This document shows positions 23,800 to 35,600 of a stretch of DNA of 64,000 bases, in pieces (positions within the stretch are counted from its first letter, which is position 1; every line of letters begins with the position of its first letter). A program made the translations under genes and the position numbers. Below the pieces are notes generated by a model. That model was not told the DNA's origin, did not search any database, and worked only from the letters and a program-made list of their open reading frames with translations. Source of the DNA: Monosporascus cannonballus (taxonomy: Eukaryota; Ascomycota; Sordariomycetes; Xylariales); contig QJNS01000019.1 in assembly GCA_004154925.1 (NCBI GenBank), forward strand, positions 248,001 through 312,000, in the 5' to 3' direction.

Positions 23800-25485
23800 A
23801 TGTGCGGCGCGTGTGCTGGTCACGCACCATCCACCACCACGACAGCGCGAGGAATGACGGGAGGAAGGAGAGGAGACGACTACGGCGAACCGCCGCCGTC
23901 GCCGTACTACCAGGCGCACATACGGCCGCGGCGCCCGCTGGCCGCGCGGCTGCTGCTTGGCGGGTGGCCCTACGCGCTGCTCGTAGCGGCGCTGGCGGTG
24001 GGCATCTATTGGGCGTCAGAGATCCCACCACGATCGCCCGAGCAGTCTTCTTCGCTGCCGCCGCCGCAGCAGCAGACGCAGACGCAGACACAGCAGGGGC
24101 AGCTGAAGGCGGCGGAGCGCACGCATACGCGGCAGCTCGGCGCGCCCCTGGGCCTCAACTTCACGCGCGACGCCGAGCCCCTCTGGCAGGGCTACCGCGA
24201 GGTGCTGCTCGCGCACACCGACGAGGAGTACTACGGCGCCCTCGGGTTCGACAAGGTCGACGCCGACACGGTCCTGATCGCCGAGATGTGGAGCAAAGTC
24301 GAGAAGACGAGGGAAAGGGAGAGGGGGGACGGCGGAGTCGACGGGAAGAAGTACGAGCGCATGGCGCACGACGTCCACGTTCGCGGCACGGCGCTGCGCA
24401 ACGCCTCCGTCGAGTTCGCCCACTTCCTCGGCAACCGCACGCTCGTGGTGCAGGAGCTCCTGCGCAGGGGCGTCGCGGGGGTCAGCACATTCCCAGAGAG
24501 CGAGCTCGAGAAACTGGGTCCTCTGCTCAGCAATACCGGCAACAACAGCAGCAGCAGCGGCAGCAATACGGCCGCGGGAGGGCCTCCCCGCGTGCCGACG
24601 CTGTCGCTGAACGAGCTCGCGAACTACGACAGCCGCAGCACGGAGGCGCTGGCGCGCACGGCCGAGGGCCTCATGGCGGAGCTCATCAGGCAGCACCAGG
24701 CGCTGTTCCGGCCCATCGAGCACGGCGTCGAGCGCATCTGCCGGGTCACGCTGCCGGCGGCGCGGGCGGCCGAGACCCGCGTCATCGGGGCGCTGGTGGC
24801 GGCGTCCGGGGGCCAGGGAGGCGAGCTGTGGAAGGAGCGGCACAAGAAGGAACACGGGCACGGGGGCAGCGCCATCAAGAAGCTCGAGCACGGCGTGTGC
24901 GAATTAGACAAGAGGCACAAGGCGATGCGCAGGGCGCTCGGGTGGCTCCAGTCCCGGTTCGCGACCCTGCGCGGCCGCCACCTCGAGAAGGTGCGCGTGC
25001 GCGACGCCAGGGGCCGCGCCCGAGAGACTGTGGAGCTGCTGTTCTGGGTACAGAGCGCCGCGGAGCTGCTCAACGCGTGGTCCACGGTGCTCATGGACGT
25101 TGAGGAGGGCGTGCTGATCGAGCTGCGGAAGAAGGACATCGCCGAGGAGAAGGCGCAGAGGGCGGCGGAGGCGGCGGGGGCCGGAGGTGACGCCGTCGCC
25201 GTCGTCGACTACGACCAGTCCTGGGACCGGTGGAAGCTGGAGAACTGCGGGGGGACGTCCTGCTACGACAAGGACACGCCACTCACGCGCCTTAAGCACG
25301 TCTTCTTCCAGAAGAAGCCGCTGGCGGACGAGGCGCGGAACGAACGGGAGCTTCTTGGCCGGGATGTTAAACTGTGGAAGGGAATCTATGAGAAGGCTTG
25401 TTGCGAGAACGATACACTGGCCAAGACTTTGAAGTATGGAAAGAGGACACCGGAATTTCAGGTTGAATTGGAAGATGACGAATGA
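23800..25485 (+). CDS. uncharacterised single-pass (type II-like) membrane protein with coiled-coil regions
   Basis: Single-exon, very GC-rich 561-codon frame; I do not recognise a named family. Residues 1-50 are basic and Pro-rich, followed by one hydrophobic segment at about 51-71 (LLLGGWPYALLVAALAVGIYW), then a Gln/Pro linker. The remainder (about 100-555) is predominantly helical and charged, with possible N-glycosylation sites at N120 (NFT), N201 (NAS) and N212 (NRT), a Ser/Asn-rich spacer near 245-258, and Cys pairs in NCGGTSCYD and KACCEND near the C-terminus. Topology with basic residues before the segment suggests a cytosolic N-terminus and lumenal or extracellular bulk. ATG codons at residues 1 and 19 are both usable. 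Long antisense ORFs across it are GC-bias shadows. Confidence 0.75.
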   Translation: MCGACAGHAPSTTTTARGMTGGRRGDDYGEPPPSPYYQAHIRPRRPLAARLLLGGWPYALLVAALAVGIYWASEIPPRSPEQSSSLPPPQQQTQTQTQQGQLKAAERTHTRQLGAPLGLNFTRDAEPLWQGYREVLLAHTDEEYYGALGFDKVDADTVLIAEMWSKVEKTRERERGDGGVDGKKYERMAHDVHVRGTALRNASVEFAHFLGNRTLVVQELLRRGVAGVSTFPESELEKLGPLLSNTGNNSSSSGSNTAAGGPPRVPTLSLNELANYDSRSTEALARTAEGLMAELIRQHQALFRPIEHGVERICRVTLPAARAAETRVIGALVAASGGQGGELWKERHKKEHGHGGSAIKKLEHGVCELDKRHKAMRRALGWLQSRFATLRGRHLEKVRVRDARGRARETVELLFWVQSAAELLNAWSTVLMDVEEGVLIELRKKDIAEEKAQRAAEAAGAGGDAVAVVDYDQSWDRWKLENCGGTSCYDKDTPLTRLKHVFFQKKPLADEARNERELLGRDVKLWKGIYEKACCENDTLAKTLKYGKRTPEFQVELEDDE

Positions 25486-27331
25486 TAGGTGGAGAGGGAG
25501 AACGGATGAAGGGACGCAGTAATTTCGTTTCATTTCCTATAAAATCAATGCCTACCGGGTAATTACACCTGAAGCTGGCCCGTCCCTCCTTTGGGCGTAT
25601 GTATTGGGTCCGGTGTTTGGGAGTCGTATTGCCATAGGTACCGGAAAAGCGATATCTTCATTGATCTCGCGATGTTCTGTTTCCCAGCCTCTACCATGTG
25701 TCTCCCCTCGACGCACCAGGTTCTCATGGGTGTGTGCTACATCCCGCACCATACATGGCGTTCCCAAACCGCTCCCCTCGCTGAGTACATGCATTCTGAG
25801 AGAAGGGCGCTTCGCATATCTCGAGTTGGAGTGAGTGGCGCCGAATGTCCGACGCGTCCCGGAATCTGCTCAGGGGCACGGTCCTGTAATCCGGGAGCCT
25901 TGCGAGCACAACGAGCCCGGAGCCAGCTGGGGCGAGTTGGGCCTCGATATCCTCAGGAGTTGCACAGCTTGGTGCCATTGCCATGTAGCAACAGGGCTCG
26001 AGTGAATTTGGAGTGCATCCTCTGCAGTTGTGGTCGACCACCGGAAAGCTGACCTGGACCATGGATCTGGGATAGACATAGACTTGTGGAGAAGTCGACG
26101 CCGAAGGACATGTCATAGCGTCCGGTGTCTTGGTCAGTGTTGCTGCTGCGCGCAGATGTCCGTCTGATATGGGTGAGAACTTGCTGTTCAGGGGTATGTT
26201 GTTGGTGGTGCCGGGTGTGTCCGATTGACCTTTCTGCCTCGACTTCCCCTGAGTTTCACCCTTCCTCTTCTTCTTGCTCTCCTTTGCTTTCCTACGAACG
26301 TGTCTCGGAGGAGGCCCAAAGAAGCAAAGCATATGGTGGCATAAGCGATCCATGCGCATTCGAGCCAGCTAGATCGACGGGTTTAGGCCATCTTAAGTAC
26401 CTAGGCACGAACATGATGCCGCAAGGATAACACCGGTGATTGCTCAACTGCACTTGCACGGATGCAAGAGCAAGACGAGTGGTGGTCTAATTACAAGCAA
26501 GGGTACGCCACAGCTAGGCTTTTTGAACATACATACCGGTATACGGGACTGTTAGTTGTTGACATGATAGCAAGCACTTACTTTGACAAACCTGCAGCGT
26601 CTACACGGAGGCAAGACGGGTATGTAGTTTCAGTGGTTGTACGGAAAAGAGCCGACTTTCAGATATTATTAGACAAACATCTCTGGGGAACAACTATCCA
26701 CACGTGTTGGCTCATGACAGTCCGTTTCTTCGAGCTCTGCCCTGCTGTCCCTGTTTAATACCAGAGCGAGCAGCTTGTCATAGATGTTTGCGGTCCTGGC
26801 TTGATGCGTTGATGGCTTCCAAGGTTGGCAAACAGTTGAGGCATGAAGTGTGGGGGCGACAGGTGTGAGGTTGCAGGTGCATTGGGACAAGACTTGGTTG
26901 AATGCGGCCTGTCGGATTGGACGGGACCCTCTGCATTTGGGTACCGGAACAACTTCGGGTCCGAATCAGCGCTGCGAGGCGGGTGGTGGTCGTAATCTGA
27001 CGGAAAAAGACTTTTCAATGCCTTCTTACCTTTAACGTTAGCGCCTCAGCACCTCCAGCGCCCAGGCATCGCAGCCCTTCTAGGGTCTCGCAAATAGTAG
27101 CAAGGGTTCAGCTCCCCAGTTCTTTCTGCCATTCGTTTCCAATCGCCCGTTATCTGCTTGGCCTTATGTAAAAGTGCTATCCACACAACACAAAAGGTGG
27201 CTTCTTCCTTTCCCTCCTGCCATCGCCTGGGCTTCGTCTATAACATCCCCCCGTGAACTTCTTTGCGGTTTCTTCATACTGCTTCGCAGTGCAACACCCG
27301 GTTACGTTTCGCAAAGCATCGCATCGTCAAA
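25486..27331. other. 1.8-kb intergenic stretch
   Basis: Contains the 3' region of the orphan membrane-protein gene and the promoter of the Pho88 gene. A 211-codon minus-strand ORF (25724-26359) is open but overlapped by another open frame on the plus strand and shows no domain, so it is not called. Confidence 0.45.
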
Positions 27332-28059
27332 ATGGCCGGACTTAGCCCTCAGGTGTACGTTTGCGAATTTCGCGGCCCTTGCTCGGGAGGATACGACTTA
27401 TGCTGACATGCACGCGACAGTGTCAACATCATCATCATTCTTGGAATGATGCAGGTGTCGAAGCGCATTCCCTTCGATAACCCCGATGTGCTCAATGGCG
27501 TTCGTGCGCTTTACGTGGCTAGCAACCTCATTATCGCTGCCATCTACATCTACGTCCAGACGCAGATCAACAAGAAGAAGGGTACGTGGCATTCTATTAT
27601 CCGTCCCGTGTTTCTACTCCAGCAAACTACCAGGAGAAATGCGACACTGACAAGAACCCCGCCGCAGACTTGACGACGCTCAAATACGTCGAGCCGGCGC
27701 CGATGGGATCCTCGGAGGAGGGCAAGCTGGTGACGACGACGGTGCACGCCTACGACTCGGCCAAGCTCAAGGAACTGTTCCGCGGGCAGCTCATGGGTGT
27801 TGCCATGATGGGATTCATGCATCTCTACATGAAGTACACCAACCCGCTGCTGATCCAGTCCATCATCCCCCTCAAGACGGCTTTCGAGGCCAACCTGGTC
27901 AAGATTCACCTGTTCGGCCAGCCGGCCAGCGGCGATCTCAAGCGCCCCTTCAAGCAGGCGGGCGGTCTTATGGGTGGCATGACCGGACCCGTACAGAGCG
28001 ATAAGAAGGCGGTCGAGGCTGCCGAGCGTGCCGGCCGTGGTGGTGTCAAGGATGAGTAG
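27332..28059 (+). CDS. pho88: Pho88 / Snd3 family ER membrane protein
   Basis: Endoplasmic-reticulum protein first linked to phosphate uptake in yeast and later to SRP-independent targeting (SND pathway). Exons 27332-27354, 27421-27581 and 27668-28059 give 576 nt, 191 residues; yeast Pho88 is 188. The first intron (66 bp) splits a valine codon after MAGLSPQ, and the second (86 bp) restores KKKDLTTLKYVEP. Conserved features: NIIIILGMMQVSKRI, a hydrophobic stretch LYVASNLIIAAIYIYV at about 40-55, LTTLKYVEPAPMG, GVAMMGFMHLYMKYTNPLL (second hydrophobic region), VKIHLFGQPASGDLKRPFK, and a C-terminal GPVQSDKKAVEAAERAG. The very short first exon is easily missed. Confidence 0.95.
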
Positions 28060-28640
28060 ACCCGAGATGCGCTCTACATGCTATCTAGCTTTACGCCTAT
28101 GGATGGGAGCATCCAGCGGCTGTTACTCAGGGGAAAAATCATTGCGGGATGTGTAGGGATTATTGTATGTGCATCACCTAATGACATGAATTTATGGCTC
28201 CGGGTAATAGACATTCACGATGGCGGTTGCATTTCTCTATAGTGCCCCTAAGTGTCCGATTATCTGGCCATAATCCTGCACACAGTGGCGAGTCTTTCTT
28301 AGGACTCGGGAACTGCGTGAAATGTTCCCCTTCAGCTAATGATTAGAGCAACTTGGTTAAGTGTCCTTGTCGGACGCGAATTTCTCTTGGAGGCTCAGTA
28401 AGAAAAGGAACGTCCGGGCGCAGGTGGCGTTGATTTGTCACCCGGGAACTGCAAGCTCCGACGTCACCGATTTTTAGGCTCCGATTCCGTCCAAATGCAT
28501 AAACCTCGATATGGAGATTTCCCCTTCCGGGACTCCTCCAGACTATGGTATCTATCCTCCCTCAACCTCGAACCACTCACAGATTTCCATGTCGGATTAG
28601 GTGCCTCACAATTCGAGCTTCCTTATTCTGAGACCATAAA
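28060..28640. other. intergenic between Pho88 and Rad14 genes
   Basis: 580 bases, no gene. It carries the Pho88 3' region and the promoter of the downstream same-strand Rad14 gene. Confidence 0.55.
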
Positions 28641-30203
28641 ATGGATCCTCCCTCAACGCCTCGGCGAGTCACGCGTTCCTCAAAGGCACCCGCTTCCCCG
28701 CCGACCCCAGAAGTCACAAGGCGCATCGTGAGTTGCCCTCCACTCCGGCCTCGATTTCTCCCGCCGCGCAACCGATCCAGTCCCGTCGTTTCTCGCAGAC
28801 CGCCGTCATCCAGCTGAACGTGATTAATAAAGCAAGCGAGCTAACAGCCCGCATCAAAAAGGAAGAGAACCGCCTCCGCGCCAAAGCCCTCCGCGAACAA
28901 CACGAGGCCGCCGGCCGCGCCGCCGGCAATGCGCCCGCCGTCTCGCGCACGCCCTCGGGCTTCATCGCGACCCCTGCCATCGACGTGGTCCCGAGCTCCC
29001 GGAAGAGGACGCGCGACGCCATATCCGACGATGCGCGCCCCGGCCGCTCCGCCGCCACCACGACCCGCATAGCGGACACGCCGGCGACGCTCCGCGACGG
29101 GCGCGCTAACGGCGTCTCGCCCGCCGCGCAGCAGCAACAGGCCGACGCGAAAAATGGCGAGAAGAAAATGGAGGAGGGCGCCATACGACCCGCCCGGAAG
29201 TTCACCAAGTTCGTCGACTACGACTTCGGCAAGATGACGGACACCAAGGGCGGCTTCCTGAGCGCCGAGGACGACCCCTGGAACAAGGCCATGTCCGGCG
29301 GTCCGGCGAAGAGTGGCGGTGCAGGTGCCGGCGGACGGCAGGAGGGGGCCCCCGAAGAGAAGCCCAAGGGCATGACGGCCCAGGAGTGGGAACGGCTGCA
29401 GCTGCTCCGGAAGCTGCAGCGGCAGAAGGCGGGGCCGTTCGAGCCCGGGCTCAGCGTGCTCAAGGACGAGGTGGAGCGCAAAAAGTGCCGCGAGTGCGGA
29501 AGCCTCGAGATCGACTTCGTGTGGGAGGACGTGTTCCACTGCGCGGTCTGCAACGCCTGCAAGGAGAAGATGCCCGAGAAGTACAGCCTGCTGACCAAGA
29601 CGGAGTGCAAGGAGGACTACCTCCTGACGGATCGTAAGCCGAAACCCGCTCTACACACTTATCATGCTTCCTCTTCCCTCCGCGGCTAGCGGGGTTATTT
29701 TACCTCCAGTTGCCGCACACACCGAGTGCTAACAACTAAACGTCACAGCCGAGCTGCGTGACGAGGAGCTCCTCCCCCACCTCTCGCGCCCCAACCCGCA
29801 CAAGTCGCACTGGCACGACATGATGCTGTTCCTGCGGTGGCAGGTTGAGGAGTACGCCTTCGGCGACAAGAAGTGGGGGTCGGCCGAGGCGCTCGACGCC
29901 GAGTTCGAGCGCCGCGAGGCCGACAAGAAGAAGCGCAAGGAGGCCAAGTTCCGCGAGAAGCTGCTCGACCTCAAGAAGCGCACGCGCACCGACGCGTACC
30001 GGCGGCAGCAGGGCCGGCTCGGTGTTGGTGGTGGTGGTGGTGGTGGTGGAAGCGGTGGTGGAGGGAAGGCGAAGTTCGGAGACGCCGTCGGGAATAATGG
30101 ACGCCACGTCCACGAGTGGGGGCGCGTCGTCGAGAACGAGGACGGCGCTACCGTCAAGACTTGTACGAGTTGCGGTATGGAGGTCGAAGAGCTGACGCTT
30201 TGA
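28641..30203 (+). CDS. rad14: DNA damage-recognition protein Rad14 / XPA (nucleotide excision repair)
   Basis: Binds kinked damaged DNA and positions the excision-repair machinery in the nucleus. Exons 28641-28727, 28862-29633 and 29749-30203 give 1314 nt, about 437 residues. Intron 1 (134 bp) has a GCTAAC branch site 14 bases before its acceptor and joins ...TRRI to EENRLRAKALREQ; intron 2 (115 bp) also has GCTAAC. The zinc finger is C238-x2-C241-x17-C259-x2-C262, the XPA spacing. It is followed by the XPA C-terminal DNA-binding domain (KTECKEDYLLTDPELRD, HWHDMMLFLRWQVEEYAF). The N-terminal ~135 residues are disordered. A run of eight or so GGT codons (about 30027-30049) makes a Gly-rich linker before a Cys-containing tail (CTSCGMEVEEL). 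The longer open frame seen upstream of exon 2 starts with TTG and is intronic. Confidence 0.93.
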
Positions 30204-31239
30204 TGTGTGATACCCTGTCTATGAATCGAGCGTGCGTTCTGCTGTCTCTAATCATTACGGTGCCTACTACACATATTCAGAAATTGCGGAGGTGTCCAGG
30301 TAGGTGTATGAACCGTGGCGCCATTCCAAGGACGCCGACGTTCCGAGGCTTCTTAACTCCAAGCCGGGCCGTTGCCTGATGGCCATGTTCTTGAAGGATT
30401 CTCTGGAATTGTCGATGTTGTGTGTAAATAGGGTGGGTACGTACCACAACACCTCGCTCATTCATCCCCCGCAGCCCCCTATCTCGTTATGGCAGGCAGG
30501 ATGCAGCACTCACCGACAAATGGTTCCTGGATGCGTAAGGTGCCCCTTAGCATAGACGCTCAGAACAGACTTCTTCCATTTCCGCAGTGGTAAGTGTACG
30601 GCGGTGCCACAAGACAAATCAGCGATGGGCCCGGTTCTAATGCGCTTCTTTCTTCAGGGGCCAGCAGCGGGACAAGACCTTCAGGTCTACCTAGAAGGGG
30701 AGGAATCACTGATACGACAGCGTCTCTCCGTCTGAATTCCAGTATGTTTTCTGAGAATCAGGAATCAACAAGAACCCCGTGCTGGGCGCAATCAATGCCT
30801 ACGTTATGCAATTCTGAACCAAGAGCCAGAACAGCACCATAGAAGATGGATGAATCACCGGTTGGCTTCCGATGACTATGCCAGAGCCGGCCATGTAGCA
30901 ACCAAACCAATATAGTTCCCACGAAATACTCAAGCCTTGCTCCGTGGCGCCGTAGACATTCATCGACCTGTTCTCTGGTGAATAAGGGGGGTAGATATCC
31001 ATCACAATCACCGTCATTCTCGGCTGTCACGACCCCTCCGCACCACCCACGTAAATTTATATAGGTAACAAGAATAGGAACCAGCCAACATACCCTATCT
31101 CAGACCCATACCCAAGAGAAGAGTTCCGCGAGTTTCCGGGCTGGCATCTGTTGCACATAGCCGATACTACTATTTCTCGTCTCGGGCACACCAAGCAAGC
31201 GACGGCAAGCAAATCCCAAAAGCACACACCACCGCCGGG
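30204..31239. other. intergenic, no gene seen
   Basis: About 1 kb between Rad14 and the Cys-rich protein gene. Short overlapping ORFs at 30267-30555 and 30758-31030 show no domain and are not called. Confidence 0.45.
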
Positions 31240-32139
31240 ATGAAGGCGTCGGTCCTCATCACCCTCACCACGGCTCCGGCCGGCACCAGCTGCGCCGCGC
31301 CCGCGCCCGCGCCCACCGAAGCCGGCAAACCCACCGCGGCCGAGGTACGTACGAATACCCCCTCTCACCCCCCATCCCAATTGGTTGCATACTATGCTTC
31401 TTACTCTTCCCTCCCTATTAGCGTAGACCGTGTCTTATCTGACTATCAAAGCAGCAGCAACACGCCGCCCGCGAGCACCAGGCCTCCCGCAGCCTTCTCG
31501 CCCGCGACCCCCGGACGGGTGGCGGCGGGTTCAGCATCGGCGGCTGGGGTAAAGACGGTGGTAGTAAGGATATCGGTAAAGACACCAGCAAGGACAAGGC
31601 CAAGGGCAGCGACGAGAGCGGCAGCAATGAGAGCAGCAAAGACACAAACAAGGATAACAGCAAGGGCAGCGATCTCCCCGTCGGCGAGGCGGGCAGCCTA
31701 GCATGGGGGGTAGCGAAATGCGATACCAGCATGACCTGCAACTCGGACGCGGATTGCCTCCCCGGCTGCGCCGCGGGGTGCGTGCCGTCCGCCGACGGGA
31801 CGAAGCGCTGTTCCCCGGGCCCCGCGAAGCCCGCTGCCGCGATCGAGGTACGTCGTCGCCATCAGCATCCCCGTGCCCCCGCCCATCCAAACCTTCAACT
31901 GGGTGCATGCCATGCATGAGCGGCCCCGAACCCCCCCCCTCCCCCCCCGCGTCGCCGACTCGCGTGGACCCTGCCTAACAAGCACGACGCAGCAGCGCTC
32001 CGTCCACGACCTCGTCGCCCGCGACCCCCTCGGCGGCGGGCTCGGCAGCCTCCTCGGCGGCGCCGGCAAGGGTGTCGTTGATTGGTTGAAGGGCCTCGTC
32101 GGCACCAAAGAAGGCGGCGATGAAGACGGCGGTAAATAA
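31240..32139 (+). CDS. small cysteine-rich, probably secreted modular protein (second module truncated)
   Basis: Unrecognised family. Exons 31240-31344, 31455-31847 and 31993-32139 give 645 nt, 214 residues, with both introns in phase 0 (donors GTACGT, acceptors GCAG; intron 2 has CCTAAC upstream). Exon 1 encodes a short hydrophobic start (MKASVLITLTTAPAGTSCA) followed by an Ala/Pro stretch, a plausible though weak signal peptide. Exon 2 is module A: an LLARDP motif, a Gly/Ser/Lys/Asp-rich spacer, then a six-Cys segment (C-x5-C-x6-C-x3-C-x3-C-x9-C). Exon 3 starts a second module with the matching LVARDPLGGG motif and Gly/Lys spacer but ends at TAA (32137-32139) before the cysteines. Extracellular role, possibly effector-like, is inference only. 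Confidence 0.55.
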
Positions 32140-32308
32140 AGGCGGCAAGGACAACGACCCCTTGGGCGACGCGGCGGCCGACACGGCTTCAAAGGCGCCG
32201 GTGTGCGATGCCAGCACGGAGTGTAACACGGTCAAGGACCGTGGACTGGGCTGTGGCGTATGCGCCCCCGGGTAGTACGGGGTGAAGCGCTGTGCCGTCG
32301 CGCCTTGA
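32140..32308 (+). pseudogene. relic of the second Cys-rich module, out of frame behind the stop
   Basis: Directly after the stop of the preceding gene, frame 2 carries a Cys segment matching module A: CDASTEC, then GCGVC, then KRC, with five of the six cysteine positions kept. It is cut off by a TAAATAAA duplication at 32133-32140, which shifts the frame and creates the TAA, and by a TAG at 32273-32275. I checked the AG sites between the duplication and the module cysteines; none restores the frame through an intron. Confidence 0.6.
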
Positions 32309-32652
32309 TCGACAAAAGGGGTTTTAGGGTACGCTTTTCTTTTCCGGACGTCGGGTTCTCCCTGGCCGTGATGGCTATAGCTGGGAGAGAGTGGAGGGCC
32401 CGATAAGGACGGGGAGAGACGCGACGTAGCTTGGGATGCGCTGATCGCAGGGCGTCAAATTCCGTGATGGTACTATCAGCGGCGAAGAGGGAGCGTTATT
32501 GTATGGCTGACATGCCCCAATTGGCCTTGATTCAGTAAGATACTTAGATCGCTGTGAGTGTATCATTTACACAGATTATCTACACAATCTCACTGCCCGG
32601 TCATCTTTCAGGTGTTGCTTTATGCAATTGTCTTCAACTAGCCTATCCGTAT
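32309..32652. other. short intergenic region between convergent genes
   Basis: 344 bases holding the 3' ends of the Cys-rich gene (plus strand) and the aminopeptidase gene (minus strand). No gene. Confidence 0.5.
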
Positions 32653-35600
32653 CTAGGCTAGATAGCCGTTTGCAGATAGCCACTCCTTAATCACCTTCGC
32701 GTCCCTCGCGCGGTAAGCGGCCCGTCCACGAACCGCGTCTTTGACCGTCTCAAGGGTTCGGTCAAAGCTAGCCGTATCCTTGTCTGCGAAGAAAGCCTCA
32801 ATCTCGTCGACGTACTTCGCGTCAGTGAACTTGTTCAGCGAGATCTTGACGAAGCGATCGAGGACGACGGGATTGGCCATCTTCGACGTAGCCTTGGCCC
32901 AATTGTCCTGCAGGTACTGCCACAAGAGTGGACGGGCCACCAGGTTCGACGCTAGAGAACTACCGAGGGTGTGCATGTCTCCGGTAGGCACGGACTCGGA
33001 AGAGGAATCGAAGAGGAAGGGAAGCAAGCTCTTGGTGATCAGCTCGGGGTTACGAACGTGACCCAAAGAGGACAGGCAGACTTCCTTCCCATCGATAGAG
33101 GAGGTGGTATACCACTCTTTCCTCAGCGCTTCCACTGCTTTAGCTGGATTGGACTTGATAGCAGCACGGTAGACGACGGTTCTGAGATTGGGGTGTAGCG
33201 GAGACCCGCTAGTCCAGGCTTCGAACAGCGAGTTGGCCTTTTCGAGAACTCTGTTGACGAACATGGTTAGTGACCGAGTTTGGAGACGGTTAGGTAGGCA
33301 AGACAGCCTAATCTAATCAAGCGACAGCGGATGCTAGACTGGGTGGAATACGACTTACGCAGGGTGACCATTGGCGACGGCGTTCAGAAGCAATCGTTTG
33401 CGCAGCAGACCGGTAAGGTAATCCTCGTTTTCGGGGAAATCCCAGCCAACCTTCTCTACCGCGTCGCCAATAAGCTTCAAGGCAAACTTCTCCAAGCCAG
33501 TCTTGATCACTTCGTCGTCACTAAAGATAGACTTCACCAAGCCGAAGGAGTCCAACACCTATTTGAATCGACTGTCAGTCACTGTTTGGTTCAGAGAGGT
33601 TTGTGGGTTGCACGAGAGCCCTGGAACCAGCATGGAGAGCTTGTAGCCGATAATGCGGGCGAGTGCCGGACGTCAAGCTCTAGACGAACTAAGAAAGGGG
33701 TAATCTGGATGCTTACCTGAGCCCAAACTAGATGGTTGGTCTCTCCTCCAAACCCTTCGATGAAGGAAAGTAGGGCGGGAGTTGAACCAATACCCGAGAA
33801 CGCCAGATCGGCAGCCGACCCAATAGTGGAGATTTTGTCCTCATTGCTTAGTCGGTCAAGCTGAGTGCCGAGCTTGGCTAGACGGGCCGGAGGATAATTC
33901 GTTCTGTAAAAACCGGTAGCATTGCTGTTCAACTTGTAGAATTCGTCGTCAATTTCGCGGATTGTAGTCTCTTTTTCGGTGAGGGCTAAGCGCTGGACCT
34001 CCTGCTTGCCGACCTGGCCCTGCAAGGCGAGCGGCACCCACCAAACGGTTTCATCCTCTTCTGGCTTGACATCGCCGGTTGAGAGGTATCGAGATTGCTT
34101 AACGGAGATCTGCCCAGGCTTCTCAGCCACGGTCAGCACCGGATGACCGATCTTCTCAATCCAGCTGCCCATCAAAGCGTTGACATCAGTACCGGAAGCT
34201 TCGGTCAAGGCTTGCCATAGAGATTCCGTCTTTGCGTTGCTGTAAGCATGCTTCTTGAGATATTCGCCCACTCCTTTGAGGAAAGTCTCCTCGCCCAGGT
34301 GGCTTACAAGCATTCGCAATGTCGAGCATCCCTTAAGATAGCTGATATGGTCGAAGATCTGGTTCACATCCAGCGCATCTTTCACGGGGACGTGAATAGG
34401 GTGGGATGCTCGCATACCATCGAGTTTGAACGCCATCTCCATTCCCTCATTCACAAACTGTGCCCAAACCTGCCAATCAGGGTGGAAGGTGTTGACGGCG
34501 TACCAACCAGCCCATGTGGCGAAGGACTCGTTCAGCCACAGCTCATCCCACCAGTCCATGGTGACGAGGTTGCCAAACCACTGGTGCGCTAACTCGTGGG
34601 CGACAACGTATGCTACACGATTCTTGTATCTCGCATCGGAGGTCTTCTCATCAAAAAGAACAGCCGTCGTTCGATAGGTCACCAGGCCCCAGTTTTCCAT
34701 GGCTCCGTGTGTGAACTCGTGAACAGCGAGGAGATCAGACTTGGGAAGCGGATAGTCGATACCAAAACTCTCAGAGAACAAGTCGATGGTCTTCGGGGCA
34801 TGCTCCAGAGCCCAGCGCCCTTGCTCCTTGAGTCCTCGTGTTGTATATACCCGCACTGGTAGCTGCTTCCCATTATAACGGCGTTCGGTAAAGGCCTCGA
34901 CATGCTCGAAGTCCCCGACTGCCCATGCAAGGAGATAAGTGCTCATCACTGGTGTCCGCTCGAATGATACCAGTTGGAGCCCGTCGTTGGTCTTCGAGGC
35001 GCTCTTCACCGGCATGTTGGACAAGGCAACCTGGTCTTCAGGAACCTCAATCTCGAAATCGAAGGTCGCCTTGAGACGGGGCTCATCGAAGCAGGGGAAT
35101 GCACGGCGAGCGTCACAAGCCTCGAACTGAGTACTGAACATATAATGGAACGTGTCATCACGAGGAACCGAAGCTGCGGCTGGCGCGGCTGGCTTGTACT
35201 GGCTCCGGTAAAAGCCGGCCATGTCGTTGTTGATAGTGCCCTGAAAGGTTATGATCAATTTGGCCATCTGGGAGGCTGGGATTTCCTCGGGGAACGCGAT
35301 GGTTGCACGCTGCTTCTTCTCATCATAGCTGAACGACGTGGTCTCCACGGTCTGTGTGGCTTTTGTGTGTCCAACAGTGACCTTAGCTGTGAGCAGCTTA
35401 AGCTCAATAGCATTGAGTACGATTTCCTTAGTAGGCTGAGCAACTGAGATATCGATCCTATTCCACGTAAACATCTATTTCGAAAACAGGGACAGGGGCT
35501 TGGGTCTTACGTCACGTTGCCCTGATAGGACCAATCCTTGAACTGCAAGGACTTGATAGAGAGGTCATAGTGTGACGGGACGACCGTAGAAGGAAGGATA

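Noticed and set aside
24016..24891. 291-codon minus-strand ORF within the membrane-protein gene
   Set aside because: Leu/Arg/Ala-biased shadow in GC-rich DNA; the plus-strand frame is longer and has a transmembrane segment.
25724..26359. 211-codon minus-strand ORF in an intergenic region
   Set aside because: No domain, unbiased codon use, and a competing open frame on the plus strand; within reach of chance for a 64-kb window.
28733..28861. Upstream part of the long open Rad14 frame
   Set aside because: It starts with TTG and is better explained as intron 1, since splicing 28727 to 28862 rebuilds the conserved RRIEENRLRAKALRE.
28841..29539. 232-codon minus-strand ORF within Rad14
   Set aside because: Antisense to the clear XPA zinc-finger gene; composition is the typical shadow pattern.
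18373..32139. A secondary-metabolite cluster around CYP505
   Set aside because: Neighbours are housekeeping or orphan genes; no synthase, transporter or pathway regulator is present.
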